Positions 53,173-63,097 are shown, counted from the stretch's first letter. The stretch is 64,000 nt of DNA from Sulfurimonas sp. (GCF_028713515.1 NZ_JAQTOD010000001.1:744001-808000), one strand, 5' to 3'. The notes: generated by a model from the letters alone, not told the origin. Made by a program: numbers and translations.

Positions 53173-53234
53173 AGTTATCGCTTTAGTTTTTTGTTATAAT
53201 GATAGCAATAACAGTTCCACAAAAAGGCATAAAT

Positions 53235-53678
53235 ATGAGCTTAAGAGAGAAAATTAGTGAAGATGTAAAAGAGGCAATGAAAGCCAAAGATACAAAAAAA
53301 AGAGATGCGTTAAGACTTTTAATGAGTGCTTTTAAGCAGATAGAAGTTGATGAGAGAAAAGAGTTAAACGATGAAGATATTATCAAAATCATACAAACTC
53401 AAGTTAAAAGAAGAGACGACGCAGCTTCTCAGTTTAAAAGTGCGGGACGAAATGATTTAGTACAGATAGAACTTGATGAAATAGCTATCTATATGCCATA
53501 CTTACCAAAACAACTGAGTGACGATGAGTTAAGCAGTGCTCTAAAAAAGATAATAAGCAGAGTTGGAGCAACAAGCGCAAAAGATATGGGAAAAGTTATG
53601 GGTACTGCCTCGAAAGAACTCTCTGGAGTAGCAGATGGAAAAAGAGTAAGTGAGTGTGTAAAAACTCTTTTGAGCTAA
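53235..53678 (+). CDS. yqeY: GatB/YqeY-domain protein
   Basis: The 147-residue protein matches the YqeY family, related to the C-terminal tRNA-recognising part of GatB. It has the conserved N-terminal SLREKISEDVKEAMKAKDTKKRDALRLLMSAFKQIEVDER and YLPKQLSDDEL, then GKVMGTASKELSGVADGKRVSECVK. Its role is not firmly known, possibly tRNA or translation related. I use ATG 53235 with AAAGG upstream; the longer reading from 53199 adds twelve residues absent from the family. It stands alone on the plus strand, convergent with the sensor cyclase. Confidence 0.88.
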   Translation: MSLREKISEDVKEAMKAKDTKKRDALRLLMSAFKQIEVDERKELNDEDIIKIIQTQVKRRDDAASQFKSAGRNDLVQIELDEIAIYMPYLPKQLSDDELSSALKKIISRVGATSAKDMGKVMGTASKELSGVADGKRVSECVKTLLS

Positions 53679-53735
53679 ACACCATCTGCAAAACTACTTT
53701 TACTATAAGCATTAAGCCTATAGTAAAACGGTATT

Positions 53736-55580
53736 TTAAAAATCTTCTCCCTGGAACATCTCTGCTTTGAACTCAACTATTTTATTTCTTCCTGTACTTT
53801 TTGCCACATAAAGGGCAGTGTCAGCATACTTGATACATTTCCAAATAGTATCGCCATCAGTTGGGAATTTAGCCATTCCGATACTCATTGTTTTTTTGAG
53901 TTTTTCACTATGTCCAACATCAAAAGAGAGAGCCGCAAACTCAGAATGAATCTTTTTAGCTACCATCATAGCGCCCTCATCAGTAGGATTGTTGAGTATG
54001 ACAACAAACTCTTCCCCACCATAACGGATTGCCAAATCAGCTGAACGAATATTTTCTTTTAATACTTTAGAGAGAGCCACAATAACTTTATCTCCGACAT
54101 CATGTCCATATGTATCATTGACCATCTTAAAGAAGTCAACATCAATCATCATAATTGTATAGCCTATTTTATTTCTGTTTGCTTGACTCATAATCTTGTC
54201 AATAGTCTCTTCTAAAAATCTTCTGTTATATAATCCAGTCATACCATCTCTAAGTGAAGTATCTCTTAATTTCTCCATAAGAATCTGACTCTCTATAACA
54301 GGTTTTGCTGCTTCTAAATAGTGTTTAATACTTGCGATATTTTTTTTCATCATATGCACTTCATCTATATTTTCAGATGTCATTGACACAGTTAGAGAAA
54401 TATCATGATTTATGTTAAAAGGTATACAAACATAATTAATATTTTCATTAATGCAAGCTTGACACAAGTTTGGAAACTCTGTTGAAATCGTTACACTATT
54501 TGTTCTGTATGCTCTACAATTTGTTGCATCTTTATTTGTTTTCTCAAAACATATATTTTTATCTTCGGTACTAAAGATTAACTTTCTCTCAGAAGTAATA
54601 TTGTTTGTCTCATAAAAAGCAAAATGACCAACATGATATTTTAGTTTTAAAATATCTATAATTCTTCTATAAACTTCATCTTTTGAGGCATCAAGCTCTA
54701 TGGTTTTTTTGAACTTATATATATCAGAGAGTTCGTTGATGATTGTTTTTGCCTCATGAAGTGGGTCTGCCGATGAGACACATCCTTGAGGGATAAAGGT
54801 TGCAAGATTGTACTTAATATCACCGAAAGTCTCTTGCATTTTACTAAAGAGTGAGTTCATCTGCTCAACAACATCTTTAGCATCTCCGCCGACTTTTGTC
54901 TCAAAATTATGAGTAAAATCTCCACTGTATGCTTTTTTAATACCATCTTGAAGATTTGAGAAGAGTTTCATATATGGAGAAACATATCGGTTAATCAGGA
55001 AAAGAACGACGACAATAAATAGTAAATTGATACCGAAAATTTTCAAAATAGTCATCATGCCACTATTTCTCATATCACTTATATCAAACTCCATGCTTAC
55101 AATTCCAAGCGTGTCACCTTTTTGCACATTATGACAAGTCAAGCAGTTTGTATCACCAATTGGAGCTGTTGCTTTGTATGGAATTGTTACCCTGAGTATC
55201 GTACTATCTGCGTTTTCTGTTATCTTCTTTATACTATTACCACTTAGCAGAACTTCTTTATCTATTGCATCTCTTACATTTTCAGTATAAAGACCTTTTC
55301 CATACTGCTTAACAACACCTTCTCCTCTTGCTATCCATAATGACTTTACATTATTACTTGTTTCAATTTTATTTAAAAAGTATTCTCGTTTGTCCATTAT
55401 GCCATTAACCATATGAGCCGTTAGCCCGTCTTTTACAATATTGGCGGCCATCTGTGATTTTTCAATAGCGCTATTTATACTATAATCTCTAAAGTTGAGA
55501 GAAATATTAATTATCGTAGCCGCCGTTAAGCCTAGCAGCATAAAAGTTACAACGAGTAAAAGTCTTGCTTTTGTGGTCAT
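53736..55580 (-). CDS. membrane diguanylate cyclase with periplasmic heme-c motif
   Basis: The 614-residue protein has membrane helices at about 7-27 and 177-196. They bracket a periplasmic sensor domain with a CXXCH site (C146-LTC-H150), as in Tll0287/DUF3365-like heme-c sensors. A HAMP-like stretch (about 197-250) follows, then a cytoplasmic GAF-like domain (about 290-440) rich in cysteines (CFEKTN, NCRAY, LCQACI, YVCIPF). The GGDEF domain (about 450-605) has catalytic GGEEF at 521-525 and an inhibitory RSAD upstream. It should adjust cyclic-di-GMP to redox state or a gas ligand. It is a monocistronic gene convergent with yqeY. Confidence 0.9.
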   Translation of the reverse strand: MTTKARLLLVVTFMLLGLTAATIINISLNFRDYSINSAIEKSQMAANIVKDGLTAHMVNGIMDKREYFLNKIETSNNVKSLWIARGEGVVKQYGKGLYTENVRDAIDKEVLLSGNSIKKITENADSTILRVTIPYKATAPIGDTNCLTCHNVQKGDTLGIVSMEFDISDMRNSGMMTILKIFGINLLFIVVVLFLINRYVSPYMKLFSNLQDGIKKAYSGDFTHNFETKVGGDAKDVVEQMNSLFSKMQETFGDIKYNLATFIPQGCVSSADPLHEAKTIINELSDIYKFKKTIELDASKDEVYRRIIDILKLKYHVGHFAFYETNNITSERKLIFSTEDKNICFEKTNKDATNCRAYRTNSVTISTEFPNLCQACINENINYVCIPFNINHDISLTVSMTSENIDEVHMMKKNIASIKHYLEAAKPVIESQILMEKLRDTSLRDGMTGLYNRRFLEETIDKIMSQANRNKIGYTIMMIDVDFFKMVNDTYGHDVGDKVIVALSKVLKENIRSADLAIRYGGEEFVVILNNPTDEGAMMVAKKIHSEFAALSFDVGHSEKLKKTMSIGMAKFPTDGDTIWKCIKYADTALYVAKSTGRNKIVEFKAEMFQGEDF

Positions 55581-55906
55581 TTTTAATCACTTTACTAAAA
55601 AATTTATTGCTTATATTATCTGAAAAAAATAAAAAAAGACTTTAACACTATTGACATGTTTTTAATTATAAAACTACTTTTTAATGCTATTTATTTTAAT
55701 TCTATTATCAACATTATAAATTCTTATAAAGAGAGAGATAGAAATATAACTCTCTTAAAAATATTATTTTTTCAACCCAAATAAGAGTTATAAAATAGAT
55801 TTAATAGTTCAAATAAAGTAAGTAGATGATAATATTTCGGCTCATCGACAAGCTTGCGTTTAGAGCAGTCCAAAAATATAAGAAAAATTAAGGTAAAAAA
55901 ACAAAC
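55581..55906. other. 326-bp AT-rich intergenic region upstream of mqnE and the sensor cyclase
   Basis: No gene is seen. It carries divergent promoters by position. The one visible element is an inverted repeat AAGAGAG/CTCTCTT (55729-55735 and 55750-55756, 14-base loop) followed by AT-rich DNA. The last 60 bp before mqnE are less AT-rich and may form a short leader. Confidence 0.5.
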
Positions 55907-56968
55907 ATGAATTTAAAAGATAAAATTTTAACAGGCAAGAGAGTCTCATTTGATGAGGCATTAACCCTATATGATATAGATTTGTTTGATTTGGGCGATT
56001 TGGCGGATAACATCAGAAAAAAGATGCACGGTAAAAAAACATATTTCAACATAAATCGTCATATAAATCCAACCAATGTTTGCGCAGATGTGTGTAAATT
56101 TTGCGCATACAGCGCCACTAGAAAAAATCCAAACCAATACACTATGACTCATGAGCAGATTATGGATATTGTAAAAGATATAGATTCTCGCGGGATAAAA
56201 GAGGTGCATATTGTCTCTGCACATAACCCAAATACTGGGCTGGAGTGGTACTTAGAAATATTTAAAAAAATTAAAACTGCTTATCCGCATCTTCATATAA
56301 AAGCACTCACTGCAGCTGAAGTTGATTTTTTGTCTCGCGAATATGGCAAAAGCTATGAAGAGATTCTTGATTTGATGGTTGAAAATGGTGTTGATTCTAT
56401 GCCAGGTGGCGGAGCGGAGATATTTGATGAGAAAGTTCGTGACTTCATCTGTAAAGGCAAAGTTACATCCGATCAGTGGCTTGATATTCATCAAAAGTGG
56501 CATGAACGCGGCAAGAAAAGTAATGTTACTATGCTTTTTGGACATGTAGAGAGTAGAGCAAATCGCATAGACCATATGATGAGAATCAGAGAGCTTCAAG
56601 ATGTCACTGGCGGTTTCAACTGCTTCATCCCGCTTGTTTATCAGACTGAAAACAACTACCTAACCATAAAAGAACCACTGACTGCAAATGAGATTTTAAG
56701 AACCATGGCAATCTCTAGAATAGTCTTAGATAATGTACCAAATCTAAAAGCGTATTGGGTTACTTCAACTATAAATCTAGCTTTAGTGGCGCAGGAGTTT
56801 GGTGCAAATGACCTTGATGGAACTATAGAAAAAGAGTCCATAAATTCTGCTGCTGGCGCAAAAAGTGCAAATGGAGTTGATCTGGATGAGCTTGTCGGGG
56901 TTATAAAAAATAGTGGTTTTACGCCAGTTGAGCGCGATAGTCTATACAATGAGATAAAAGTCTGGTAA
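55907..56968 (+). CDS. mqnE: aminofutalosine synthase MqnE
   Basis: This radical SAM enzyme of the futalosine route to menaquinone joins a chorismate-derived enolpyruvyl benzoate with SAM to give aminofutalosine. The 353-residue protein has the 4Fe-4S motif C59-ADV-C63-KF-C66 after NINRHINPTNV, and the family marks MPGGGAEIFDEKVR and GFNCFIPLVYQTENN. MqnC is similar, but the GGGAEIF form fits MqnE better. Menaquinone is the only respiratory quinone known in Campylobacterota, so this gene supplies the quinol used by the NapC-type cytochrome. pglB follows after 15 bp. Confidence 0.93.
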   Translation: MNLKDKILTGKRVSFDEALTLYDIDLFDLGDLADNIRKKMHGKKTYFNINRHINPTNVCADVCKFCAYSATRKNPNQYTMTHEQIMDIVKDIDSRGIKEVHIVSAHNPNTGLEWYLEIFKKIKTAYPHLHIKALTAAEVDFLSREYGKSYEEILDLMVENGVDSMPGGGAEIFDEKVRDFICKGKVTSDQWLDIHQKWHERGKKSNVTMLFGHVESRANRIDHMMRIRELQDVTGGFNCFIPLVYQTENNYLTIKEPLTANEILRTMAISRIVLDNVPNLKAYWVTSTINLALVAQEFGANDLDGTIEKESINSAAGAKSANGVDLDELVGVIKNSGFTPVERDSLYNEIKVW

Positions 56969-56983
56969 TTTGAGGATACAAAA

Positions 56984-59092
56984 TTGAGTACATTAACACG
57001 AGAGACAAAACTAACACTTCTTTATATATTTATAGCTCTTCTTTTCTCTATTGCGGCTAGAATGATTTGGTACTACCAATTTTATGGCTATGAGCCATTT
57101 ATACATGATGGTCAGTTTATGATAAACACAAATGATGGCTACTATTGGGCAGAGGGAGCAAGAGACATCTTAGCTGGACATCATGAGCTAAATGATCTAT
57201 CCCCAGTCACCGAAGTGGTATCAAAATTTGCAGCATTTTTTGCTTATATATTGCCATTCTCATTTGAAACCATTATCCTTTTTATGCCAATGGTGCTCGG
57301 CTCTCTTGTTGTAATACCAATAATTCTTATAGGTAAAAGTTTAAAAAATCTAGAGCTTGGTTTTATTGCTGCACTACTGGCAAGCATTGCAAATAGCTAT
57401 TATAATAGAACAATGATAGGCTACTTTGACACAGATATGCTAAATATAGTTCTTCCTATGTTTTTATTGTGGTCAATAATTTGGGCAATAAAAACAGACG
57501 AAGAGAAATATCTGCTCATAACAGCACTTGATATTTTAGTCTATAGATTGTGGTATCCACAGAGCTATTCACTGGAATTATCATTTTTTACTCTTATACT
57601 CTTTTATGTGCTAGTTTTTGATAGAAAAAATTTATTTAACTATAAACTCTTAGCAATTATGATGATTGCTATGCTAAACATTGACATATATATAAGATTT
57701 CCGCTGATTACTGCTATATATTTCGTATATAAACAGAATAAATTTGATAAATTTGTTTATTATATATTGGGAGTCTCAATCATTTTATTTTTTGTTTCCG
57801 GCGGTTTTAATCCTGTTTGGGATCAATTAAAAGGATATGTTTTCAAAGATGCTCTAATCGTAGGTGAGCATGGAATGAGGCTCCATTTCTTCTCGGTTAT
57901 GCAAACAGTCAGGGAAGCCGGTCATATTCCTTTTGAAGTTTTTGCGCAGAGGATAAGTGGAAGCGTTATCGTTTTTGCTCTCTCTATTGTTGGCTATATC
58001 TATCTTGTTTTTAGGCACAAAGTGATGCTTATTGCTATTCCTCTTATTGGGCTTGGTTTTTTGGCGAGCGTTGGTGGACTTAGATTTACTATCTACGCCG
58101 TACCTATCTTGGCTTTTGGTGTTGCATTTTTGATAACAGAAGTTGCTAGATTTATACCAAATATTAAAATAAAAATCTTGACTATATTTACACTCACGGT
58201 TGTGATTTTATCTCCAAATATCCAGCATATAGTGGAGTATAGAGTTCCGACCGTATTTAACTCTGATGAAGTTAAGGTTTTAGAGATGCTAAAAGCAAAA
58301 GCATCCAGAGAAGATTATGTTGTTGCATGGTGGGATTTTGGTTATCCTATCCGCTATTATGCTGACATGAAAACACTGATTGATGGCGGAAAACATGATG
58401 GAAGTGTAAATTTTCCAGTTAGTTTTATGCTGACAAATCCTGCCGAATTATCAGCAAAAATAGCAAGACTTGATGTCGAATATACCGAAAAAGGTTTCAA
58501 AAAAAATGCAGAGACAAACGAAACAGCTACCTCAAACATAGAACAAATAAGTAAGGATTATGGTTACGACGACACTAATGATTTTCTATACTCACTCCAA
58601 ACAGATATAAAACTTCCACAAAAAACAAGAGATATCTATTTTTATCTACCATTTAGAATGTTAAGTATCTACTCAACTGTTGCCTCTTTTTCAAATATAA
58701 ACCTTATGAATGGGGAGATGGGCAAAGAGCCAAATCTCTATAGCAGCAACAATTTTGAACAAAAAGGTGATATTGTTGACCTAGGAAATGGCTTTTTATT
58801 TAACACAAAAGAAAAAACGATAACTGTCTCAAAAGAGAAAATCCCACTAAAGAGGTTTGTTCAAACAGGATATGACAAAGAACTTAACTTTAGTAAAAGA
58901 GTGGATGTTTTTAATGAGAGCGCAAACTTAAGCATAATATATATGTCAAGCTATAATACTTTTTTAGTCCTTGATGAGAAGACATACAACTCGCTATATA
59001 TCCAGTTGATGGTGCTTGAAGAGTATAATAAATCGCTATTTGAACTAGTTGTACAAAATCCACATGCAAAAGTTTATAAGCTAAAAATTTAA
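56984..59092 (+). CDS. pglB: oligosaccharyltransferase PglB (STT3 family)
   Basis: This is a single-subunit STT3 enzyme that moves lipid-linked glycan to asparagine in D/E-x-N-x-S/T sequons on the periplasmic side. The 702-residue protein has about 13 membrane helices in the first 430 residues and a catalytic aspartate D51 in NTNDGYYWAEGARD. The external-loop segment TVREAGHIPFEVFAQRISGS has the glutamate and arginine, and the WWDFG sequon-binding motif is at 449-453. Campylobacter PglB is about 713 residues. The start is TTG at 56984, with GAGGA seven bases upstream. It is followed by galU, pgi and pglF in one direction. Confidence 0.95.
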   Translation: MSTLTRETKLTLLYIFIALLFSIAARMIWYYQFYGYEPFIHDGQFMINTNDGYYWAEGARDILAGHHELNDLSPVTEVVSKFAAFFAYILPFSFETIILFMPMVLGSLVVIPIILIGKSLKNLELGFIAALLASIANSYYNRTMIGYFDTDMLNIVLPMFLLWSIIWAIKTDEEKYLLITALDILVYRLWYPQSYSLELSFFTLILFYVLVFDRKNLFNYKLLAIMMIAMLNIDIYIRFPLITAIYFVYKQNKFDKFVYYILGVSIILFFVSGGFNPVWDQLKGYVFKDALIVGEHGMRLHFFSVMQTVREAGHIPFEVFAQRISGSVIVFALSIVGYIYLVFRHKVMLIAIPLIGLGFLASVGGLRFTIYAVPILAFGVAFLITEVARFIPNIKIKILTIFTLTVVILSPNIQHIVEYRVPTVFNSDEVKVLEMLKAKASREDYVVAWWDFGYPIRYYADMKTLIDGGKHDGSVNFPVSFMLTNPAELSAKIARLDVEYTEKGFKKNAETNETATSNIEQISKDYGYDDTNDFLYSLQTDIKLPQKTRDIYFYLPFRMLSIYSTVASFSNINLMNGEMGKEPNLYSSNNFEQKGDIVDLGNGFLFNTKEKTITVSKEKIPLKRFVQTGYDKELNFSKRVDVFNESANLSIIYMSSYNTFLVLDEKTYNSLYIQLMVLEEYNKSLFELVVQNPHAKVYKLKI

Positions 59093-59141
59093 GCCCCCGT
59101 TGGATAAAATTTTTAGCAAAAGCGAGCAAAAGGTTCTAAAT

Positions 59142-59975
59142 ATGCCAAAAGATAAAACAAAAATAAAAAAATGTCTCTTTCCGGCCGCTGGATATGGAAC
59201 AAGATTTCTTCCTGCCACAAAAGCAATCCCAAAAGAGATGTTACCAGTACTTACAAAACCACTTTTGCAGTATGGAGTAGAAGAGGCAATAAGTGCAGGA
59301 ATAGAGACAATGGCAATAGTCACTGGTCGCGGAAAAAGAGCCATAGAGGATCACTTCGATGTATCTTATGAGCTAGAGCATCAGATAAAAGGGACATCAA
59401 AAGAGCACTATTTAACAGAGATTAGAGATGTTATAGAAAAATGTACATTTTCATATACTAGGCAGATTGAAATGAAGGGTTTGGGTCATGCAATTCTTTG
59501 TGGTGAAACTCTTATCGGCAATGAACCTTTTGCTGTAATCCTAGCCGACGATTTGTGTGATAATGATGGAGACTCAGTACTATCTCAAATGGTAAAACTA
59601 TACGATAAGTACAGATGCTCCATTGTTGCAGTCGAAGAAATTCCACTAGAAGATAGTAATAAGTATGGCATTGTAACTGGAAAAACAGAAGAAGACGGTG
59701 CTATTAGAATTACAGATATGGTTGAAAAGCCAGACCCAAAAGATGCACCATCAAATCTAGCTATTATCGGCAGATATATCTTGACTCCAGATATTTTTGA
59801 CATCTTGCAAGAGACAAAACCTGGCAAAGGTGGAGAGATTCAGATAACCGATGCATTGCTTGTCCAAGCGAAAAAAGGCGGAGTAATCGCCTATAAATTT
59901 AAAGGCAAGAGATTTGATTGCGGAAGCATAGATGGTTTTGTGGAAGCTACAAATTATTTTTATGAAAAATGGTAA
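59142..59975 (+). CDS. galU: UTP--glucose-1-phosphate uridylyltransferase
   Basis: The 277-residue nucleotidyltransferase makes UDP-glucose from UTP and glucose-1-phosphate. It has CLFPAAGYGTRFLPATKAIPKEMLPV (UTP-binding, residues 9-34), the catalytic VILADDLC, and VEKPDPKDAPSNLAIIGRYILTP. I choose ATG 59142, with AAGG eight bases upstream. A longer TTG-started reading from 59100 adds residues not typical of GalU. It lies between pglB and pgi and probably supplies sugar nucleotides for surface glycans. Confidence 0.94.
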   Translation: MPKDKTKIKKCLFPAAGYGTRFLPATKAIPKEMLPVLTKPLLQYGVEEAISAGIETMAIVTGRGKRAIEDHFDVSYELEHQIKGTSKEHYLTEIRDVIEKCTFSYTRQIEMKGLGHAILCGETLIGNEPFAVILADDLCDNDGDSVLSQMVKLYDKYRCSIVAVEEIPLEDSNKYGIVTGKTEEDGAIRITDMVEKPDPKDAPSNLAIIGRYILTPDIFDILQETKPGKGGEIQITDALLVQAKKGGVIAYKFKGKRFDCGSIDGFVEATNYFYEKW

Positions 59976-59982
59976 CAACTAG

Positions 59983-61191
59983 ATGAAATATTTTAGCAAC
60001 TTTAATCCAACCCTATCAGATAAAAACATATTTGATCAAATAGTAAAAGAAAAAGAGCATATAGGCTACTATAATCTTGCAACTCAAGACACAACTCTTT
60101 TTAAGAAGTATGCAAAAACCATCAAACAGTCCAATATAGTTGTCATAGGAATTGGTGGGAGTACACTTGGCACTTATGCAATATATAAATTTTTAAAACA
60201 CTCAAAAAAGCTCGACAAAAAACTATATTTTTTAGAAACAACTGATCCAATAGATATAAAATCAAAAGTTGAAGCTATAGACCTACACGACACGCTCTTT
60301 GTTGTTATATCAAAATCAGGAACAACAGTTGAGACAGTTTCCATTTTAAAGTATATAAACTCTCTTATTAAATGCGACAAAAACAATACACTAATCATAA
60401 CAGAGAGTGACTCTAAGCTAAACGAATATGCAAAAGCAAATAATATGAAATGTTTTGAGATACCAAAAAATGTAGGTGGGCGATTTTCTGTTTTTAGTGC
60501 GGTTGGCTTAGTCCCGCTTGCTATCGTTGGCATAGATATTGACGAGCTACTTCATGGCGCTAAAGATGTTTACAACTCGTTTTTCTTGAAAGAGGAGAGC
60601 TATAAAAGAGTACTTAAAAAAGCTAGATTTTTTGTAGAGTATAAAAATAGTTTCAATATAAATGTAGTTTTTTCTTACTCATCAAGACTTGAAGGTTTCA
60701 ACAAATGGTATATCCAACTTTGGGGCGAGAGTCTTGGCAAGATAGATATCAACAACTCAAGACAAGGCTTAACTCCAATAGGAATCATAGGACCCATAGA
60801 CCAACACTCGTTTTTACAGCTAATAGTTGAGGGCAAAAGAGACAAAACAGTAACGGTTATAAAAATAGATGATTTTGACAGTGATTTGATAATTCCACCA
60901 ATAAAGCTAGAAGGACTCTCTGAGCTTAATTATCTGGATAACATAAAATTTTCATCCCTCATAAACAAACAAGCGGATGCTACAATAGAGTCCATAAATA
61001 ACCTGCAAGATATCCCCTGCGATGTAATCACCATAGGCGGGGTAAGCGAGAGAAGTTGCGCCGGGCTTATGTATGAGTATGAGCTTCTAACATCAGTTTG
61101 TGCAAAATTTATGCACATTGACGCGTATGATCAGCCAGGAGTAGAAGCTGGAAAAATTATACTAAAAGAGAAGCTAGAACACAAATACTAA
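59983..61191 (+). CDS. pgi: glucose-6-phosphate isomerase, short type
   Basis: The 402-residue enzyme interconverts glucose-6-phosphate and fructose-6-phosphate. It is shorter than the E. coli enzyme, as usual in Campylobacterota. It shows the sugar-phosphate SIS fold with VIGIGGSTLGTYAIYKF, FVVISKSGTTVETVSI, GGRFSVFSAVGLVPLAIVGID, and the C-terminal AYDQPGVEAGKI that closes the active site. It starts 7 bp after galU and its stop overlaps the pglF ATG by one base, so pgi belongs to the glycan operon. Confidence 0.95.
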   Translation: MKYFSNFNPTLSDKNIFDQIVKEKEHIGYYNLATQDTTLFKKYAKTIKQSNIVVIGIGGSTLGTYAIYKFLKHSKKLDKKLYFLETTDPIDIKSKVEAIDLHDTLFVVISKSGTTVETVSILKYINSLIKCDKNNTLIITESDSKLNEYAKANNMKCFEIPKNVGGRFSVFSAVGLVPLAIVGIDIDELLHGAKDVYNSFFLKEESYKRVLKKARFFVEYKNSFNINVVFSYSSRLEGFNKWYIQLWGESLGKIDINNSRQGLTPIGIIGPIDQHSFLQLIVEGKRDKTVTVIKIDDFDSDLIIPPIKLEGLSELNYLDNIKFSSLINKQADATIESINNLQDIPCDVITIGGVSERSCAGLMYEYELLTSVCAKFMHIDAYDQPGVEAGKIILKEKLEHKY

Positions 61192-62942
61192 TGAACATAG
61201 ATAAAAAAATACTAAATATTTTAGCAATAATAGCACTATCGTCAATTACATTTTTATGGACATTTTTTATATTTCATATTCAAGTTGATCTGATTGTTAT
61301 TTTTAGTGTCATATCTATTCGCCTTATGGCTTCATTTTTGATTTTTAATGACTACTCACTCTCTTGGTCCAAAGCCTCACAAAAGACATTTCTCACAAAG
61401 AGCTTTGTTTATATAGTTGCCTTTTTGATCTCTGTCCCACTCTTTTATACAAAGATTACAATTGCTTTTTTGGCTTCTGAACTCTTCTTATATCTTTTTA
61501 GTATTAACTTTGCTATGTATTTTTACCATTATCTAATAAACAAAAGTAATGTCATAAAAACAAAGTCAGTGGTAATTTATGGTGCTGGCAATGATGGAAT
61601 CAAACTGAGTTATGAACTTGCAAATAGTGAATACAAAATTAAATTTTTCATAGATGATGACAAAGCTTTACAAAACCGTTCAATAGACTCTATTCCTATA
61701 CTTTCGAGAGAAAAGTTTAAAGAAAAAACTGTTAATAAAAAAGTTGATTTACTTGCTATCGCGACTACACATAAAGATAAAACAAAAGAGATATATGATG
61801 ATCTGCGTAATCTATTTTTAGAAATTAAAATTCTATCATCTGCCGATAATATACTAGAAGATGGCAGGCTACAATCCGAGCTAAAAAATATCTCCATAGA
61901 AGACCTTTTAGCTCGCTATCCAAAGGATTTAGATAAAGAAAAAATTGCTCTATTCATTAAAGAAAAAGTTGTTTTAGTTACAGGTGCTGGCGGAAGTATT
62001 GGTCGTGAAATATGTAAACAACTCCAAAGATATGGTGCAAGAAAAATAGTTGCAATTGATAATAGTGAGTATAACCTCTATGCCCTGCTTGAGGAGATAA
62101 AAGGTGTAGAGTGCGTTGGAATTATGCAAAATGTAGTAAACAGAGATATTTTAGAGAATAGCTTTAAGACACATAGGCCTCAAATTGTAATTCATGCAGC
62201 AGCGTATAAACATGTATCACTAGTTGAAGATAATATACAAGAGAGTATTATAAACAATGTTATAGGCACTAAAAATATTATTGATCTATCTATAAAATAT
62301 AACACAGAGAAGTTTGTGTTAATATCAACAGACAAAGCGGTAAGACCTACAAGCATAATGGGGGCAACTAAGCGAATCTGCGAGCTTTATGCCCAAAACG
62401 CAGTTTCTTCAGAAAACTCTCCTGTTTACGAAGAAAAAAATAAGACAGAGATTGTGTCAGTTAGATTTGGTAATGTATTGGGAAGCAGTGGCAGTGTGAT
62501 TCCAAAGTTCAAGTCCCAAATAGAAAATGGTAACAATATAACAGTAACCCATCCTGATGTCACAAGATTCTTCATGCTTATCTCAGAGGCCTGTGAACTT
62601 GTACTTCAAGCTGCTTCTATTGGTAAGGGAGGAGAGATATTTATCCTTGATATGGGAGACTCTGTAAAAATTGTAGATTTAGCTAAAAAAATGATTGAAC
62701 TTAGCAATAAAGAGAACATAAAGATAGAGTTTATCGGCTTGCGCTCAGGAGAAAAACTCTTTGAAGAGTTACTTGTAGATGAAGCTGACTATACAACTGA
62801 GTATAACTCTATTACAGTTGCAAAGCCTACAAAATACAATATATGCAAGCTAAATGCAGATATAGAAGAGCTACTTTGTATTGACAATAAGCTGAAAAAA
62901 TTAAAAGAAATTGTTCCTGAATTTAATCATTTTGTAAATTAA
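61191..62942 (+). CDS. pglF: UDP-GlcNAc 4,6-dehydratase, membrane type (PglF/CapD-like)
   Basis: The 583-residue protein has four N-terminal membrane helices (about 8-125) and a degenerate first Rossmann domain (VVIYGAGNDGIKLSYEL, about 128-144). The active extended SDR domain starts at VVLVTGAGGSIGREICKQL (about 257-275) and contains STDKAVRPTSIMGATKRICE, where catalytic Asp-Lys and Met replace the usual Tyr, as in PglF/WbpM. It makes the 4-keto-6-deoxy precursor of bacillosamine-type sugars used by N-glycosylation. It is the last gene of the pglB-galU-pgi-pglF run; the pglC, pglD and pglE partners are not in the window. Confidence 0.92.
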   Translation: MNIDKKILNILAIIALSSITFLWTFFIFHIQVDLIVIFSVISIRLMASFLIFNDYSLSWSKASQKTFLTKSFVYIVAFLISVPLFYTKITIAFLASELFLYLFSINFAMYFYHYLINKSNVIKTKSVVIYGAGNDGIKLSYELANSEYKIKFFIDDDKALQNRSIDSIPILSREKFKEKTVNKKVDLLAIATTHKDKTKEIYDDLRNLFLEIKILSSADNILEDGRLQSELKNISIEDLLARYPKDLDKEKIALFIKEKVVLVTGAGGSIGREICKQLQRYGARKIVAIDNSEYNLYALLEEIKGVECVGIMQNVVNRDILENSFKTHRPQIVIHAAAYKHVSLVEDNIQESIINNVIGTKNIIDLSIKYNTEKFVLISTDKAVRPTSIMGATKRICELYAQNAVSSENSPVYEEKNKTEIVSVRFGNVLGSSGSVIPKFKSQIENGNNITVTHPDVTRFFMLISEACELVLQAASIGKGGEIFILDMGDSVKIVDLAKKMIELSNKENIKIEFIGLRSGEKLFEELLVDEADYTTEYNSITVAKPTKYNICKLNADIEELLCIDNKLKKLKEIVPEFNHFVN

Positions 62943-63000
62943 AATTATTCAATTATAAAAACCAAAATGGCTTGTTTGTCGATGTTATTTATACTTTTTG

Positions 63001-63029
63001 TTGATAAAAATATAAAAATCAGATAAAAT
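63001..63029 (+). promoter_or_regulatory. upstream promoter candidate for rodA
   Basis: TTGATA, 17 bp, TAAAAT, about 87 bp before the TTG start. This is good sigma-70 form in AT-rich DNA, where chance matches are common. Confidence 0.4.
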
Positions 63030-63069
63030 CTCAAAAAAACAAAGAGTTTCTTCTTTCGTGTTAGATTTC

Positions 63070-63097
63070 TTGACATTTATCACAGAAGTTCTATAAA
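63070..63097 (+). promoter_or_regulatory. proximal promoter candidate for rodA
   Basis: A perfect -35 TTGACA, 16 bp, TATAAA. It would give a leader of only about 10 bases before the TTG at 63116, containing GGGG as ribosome-binding site. Confidence 0.45.

Noticed and set aside
55729-55756. AAGAGAG/CTCTCTT hairpin as a small RNA or terminator
   Set aside because: The 14-base loop and lack of a clear T run make it weak; it is noted only in the intergenic description.
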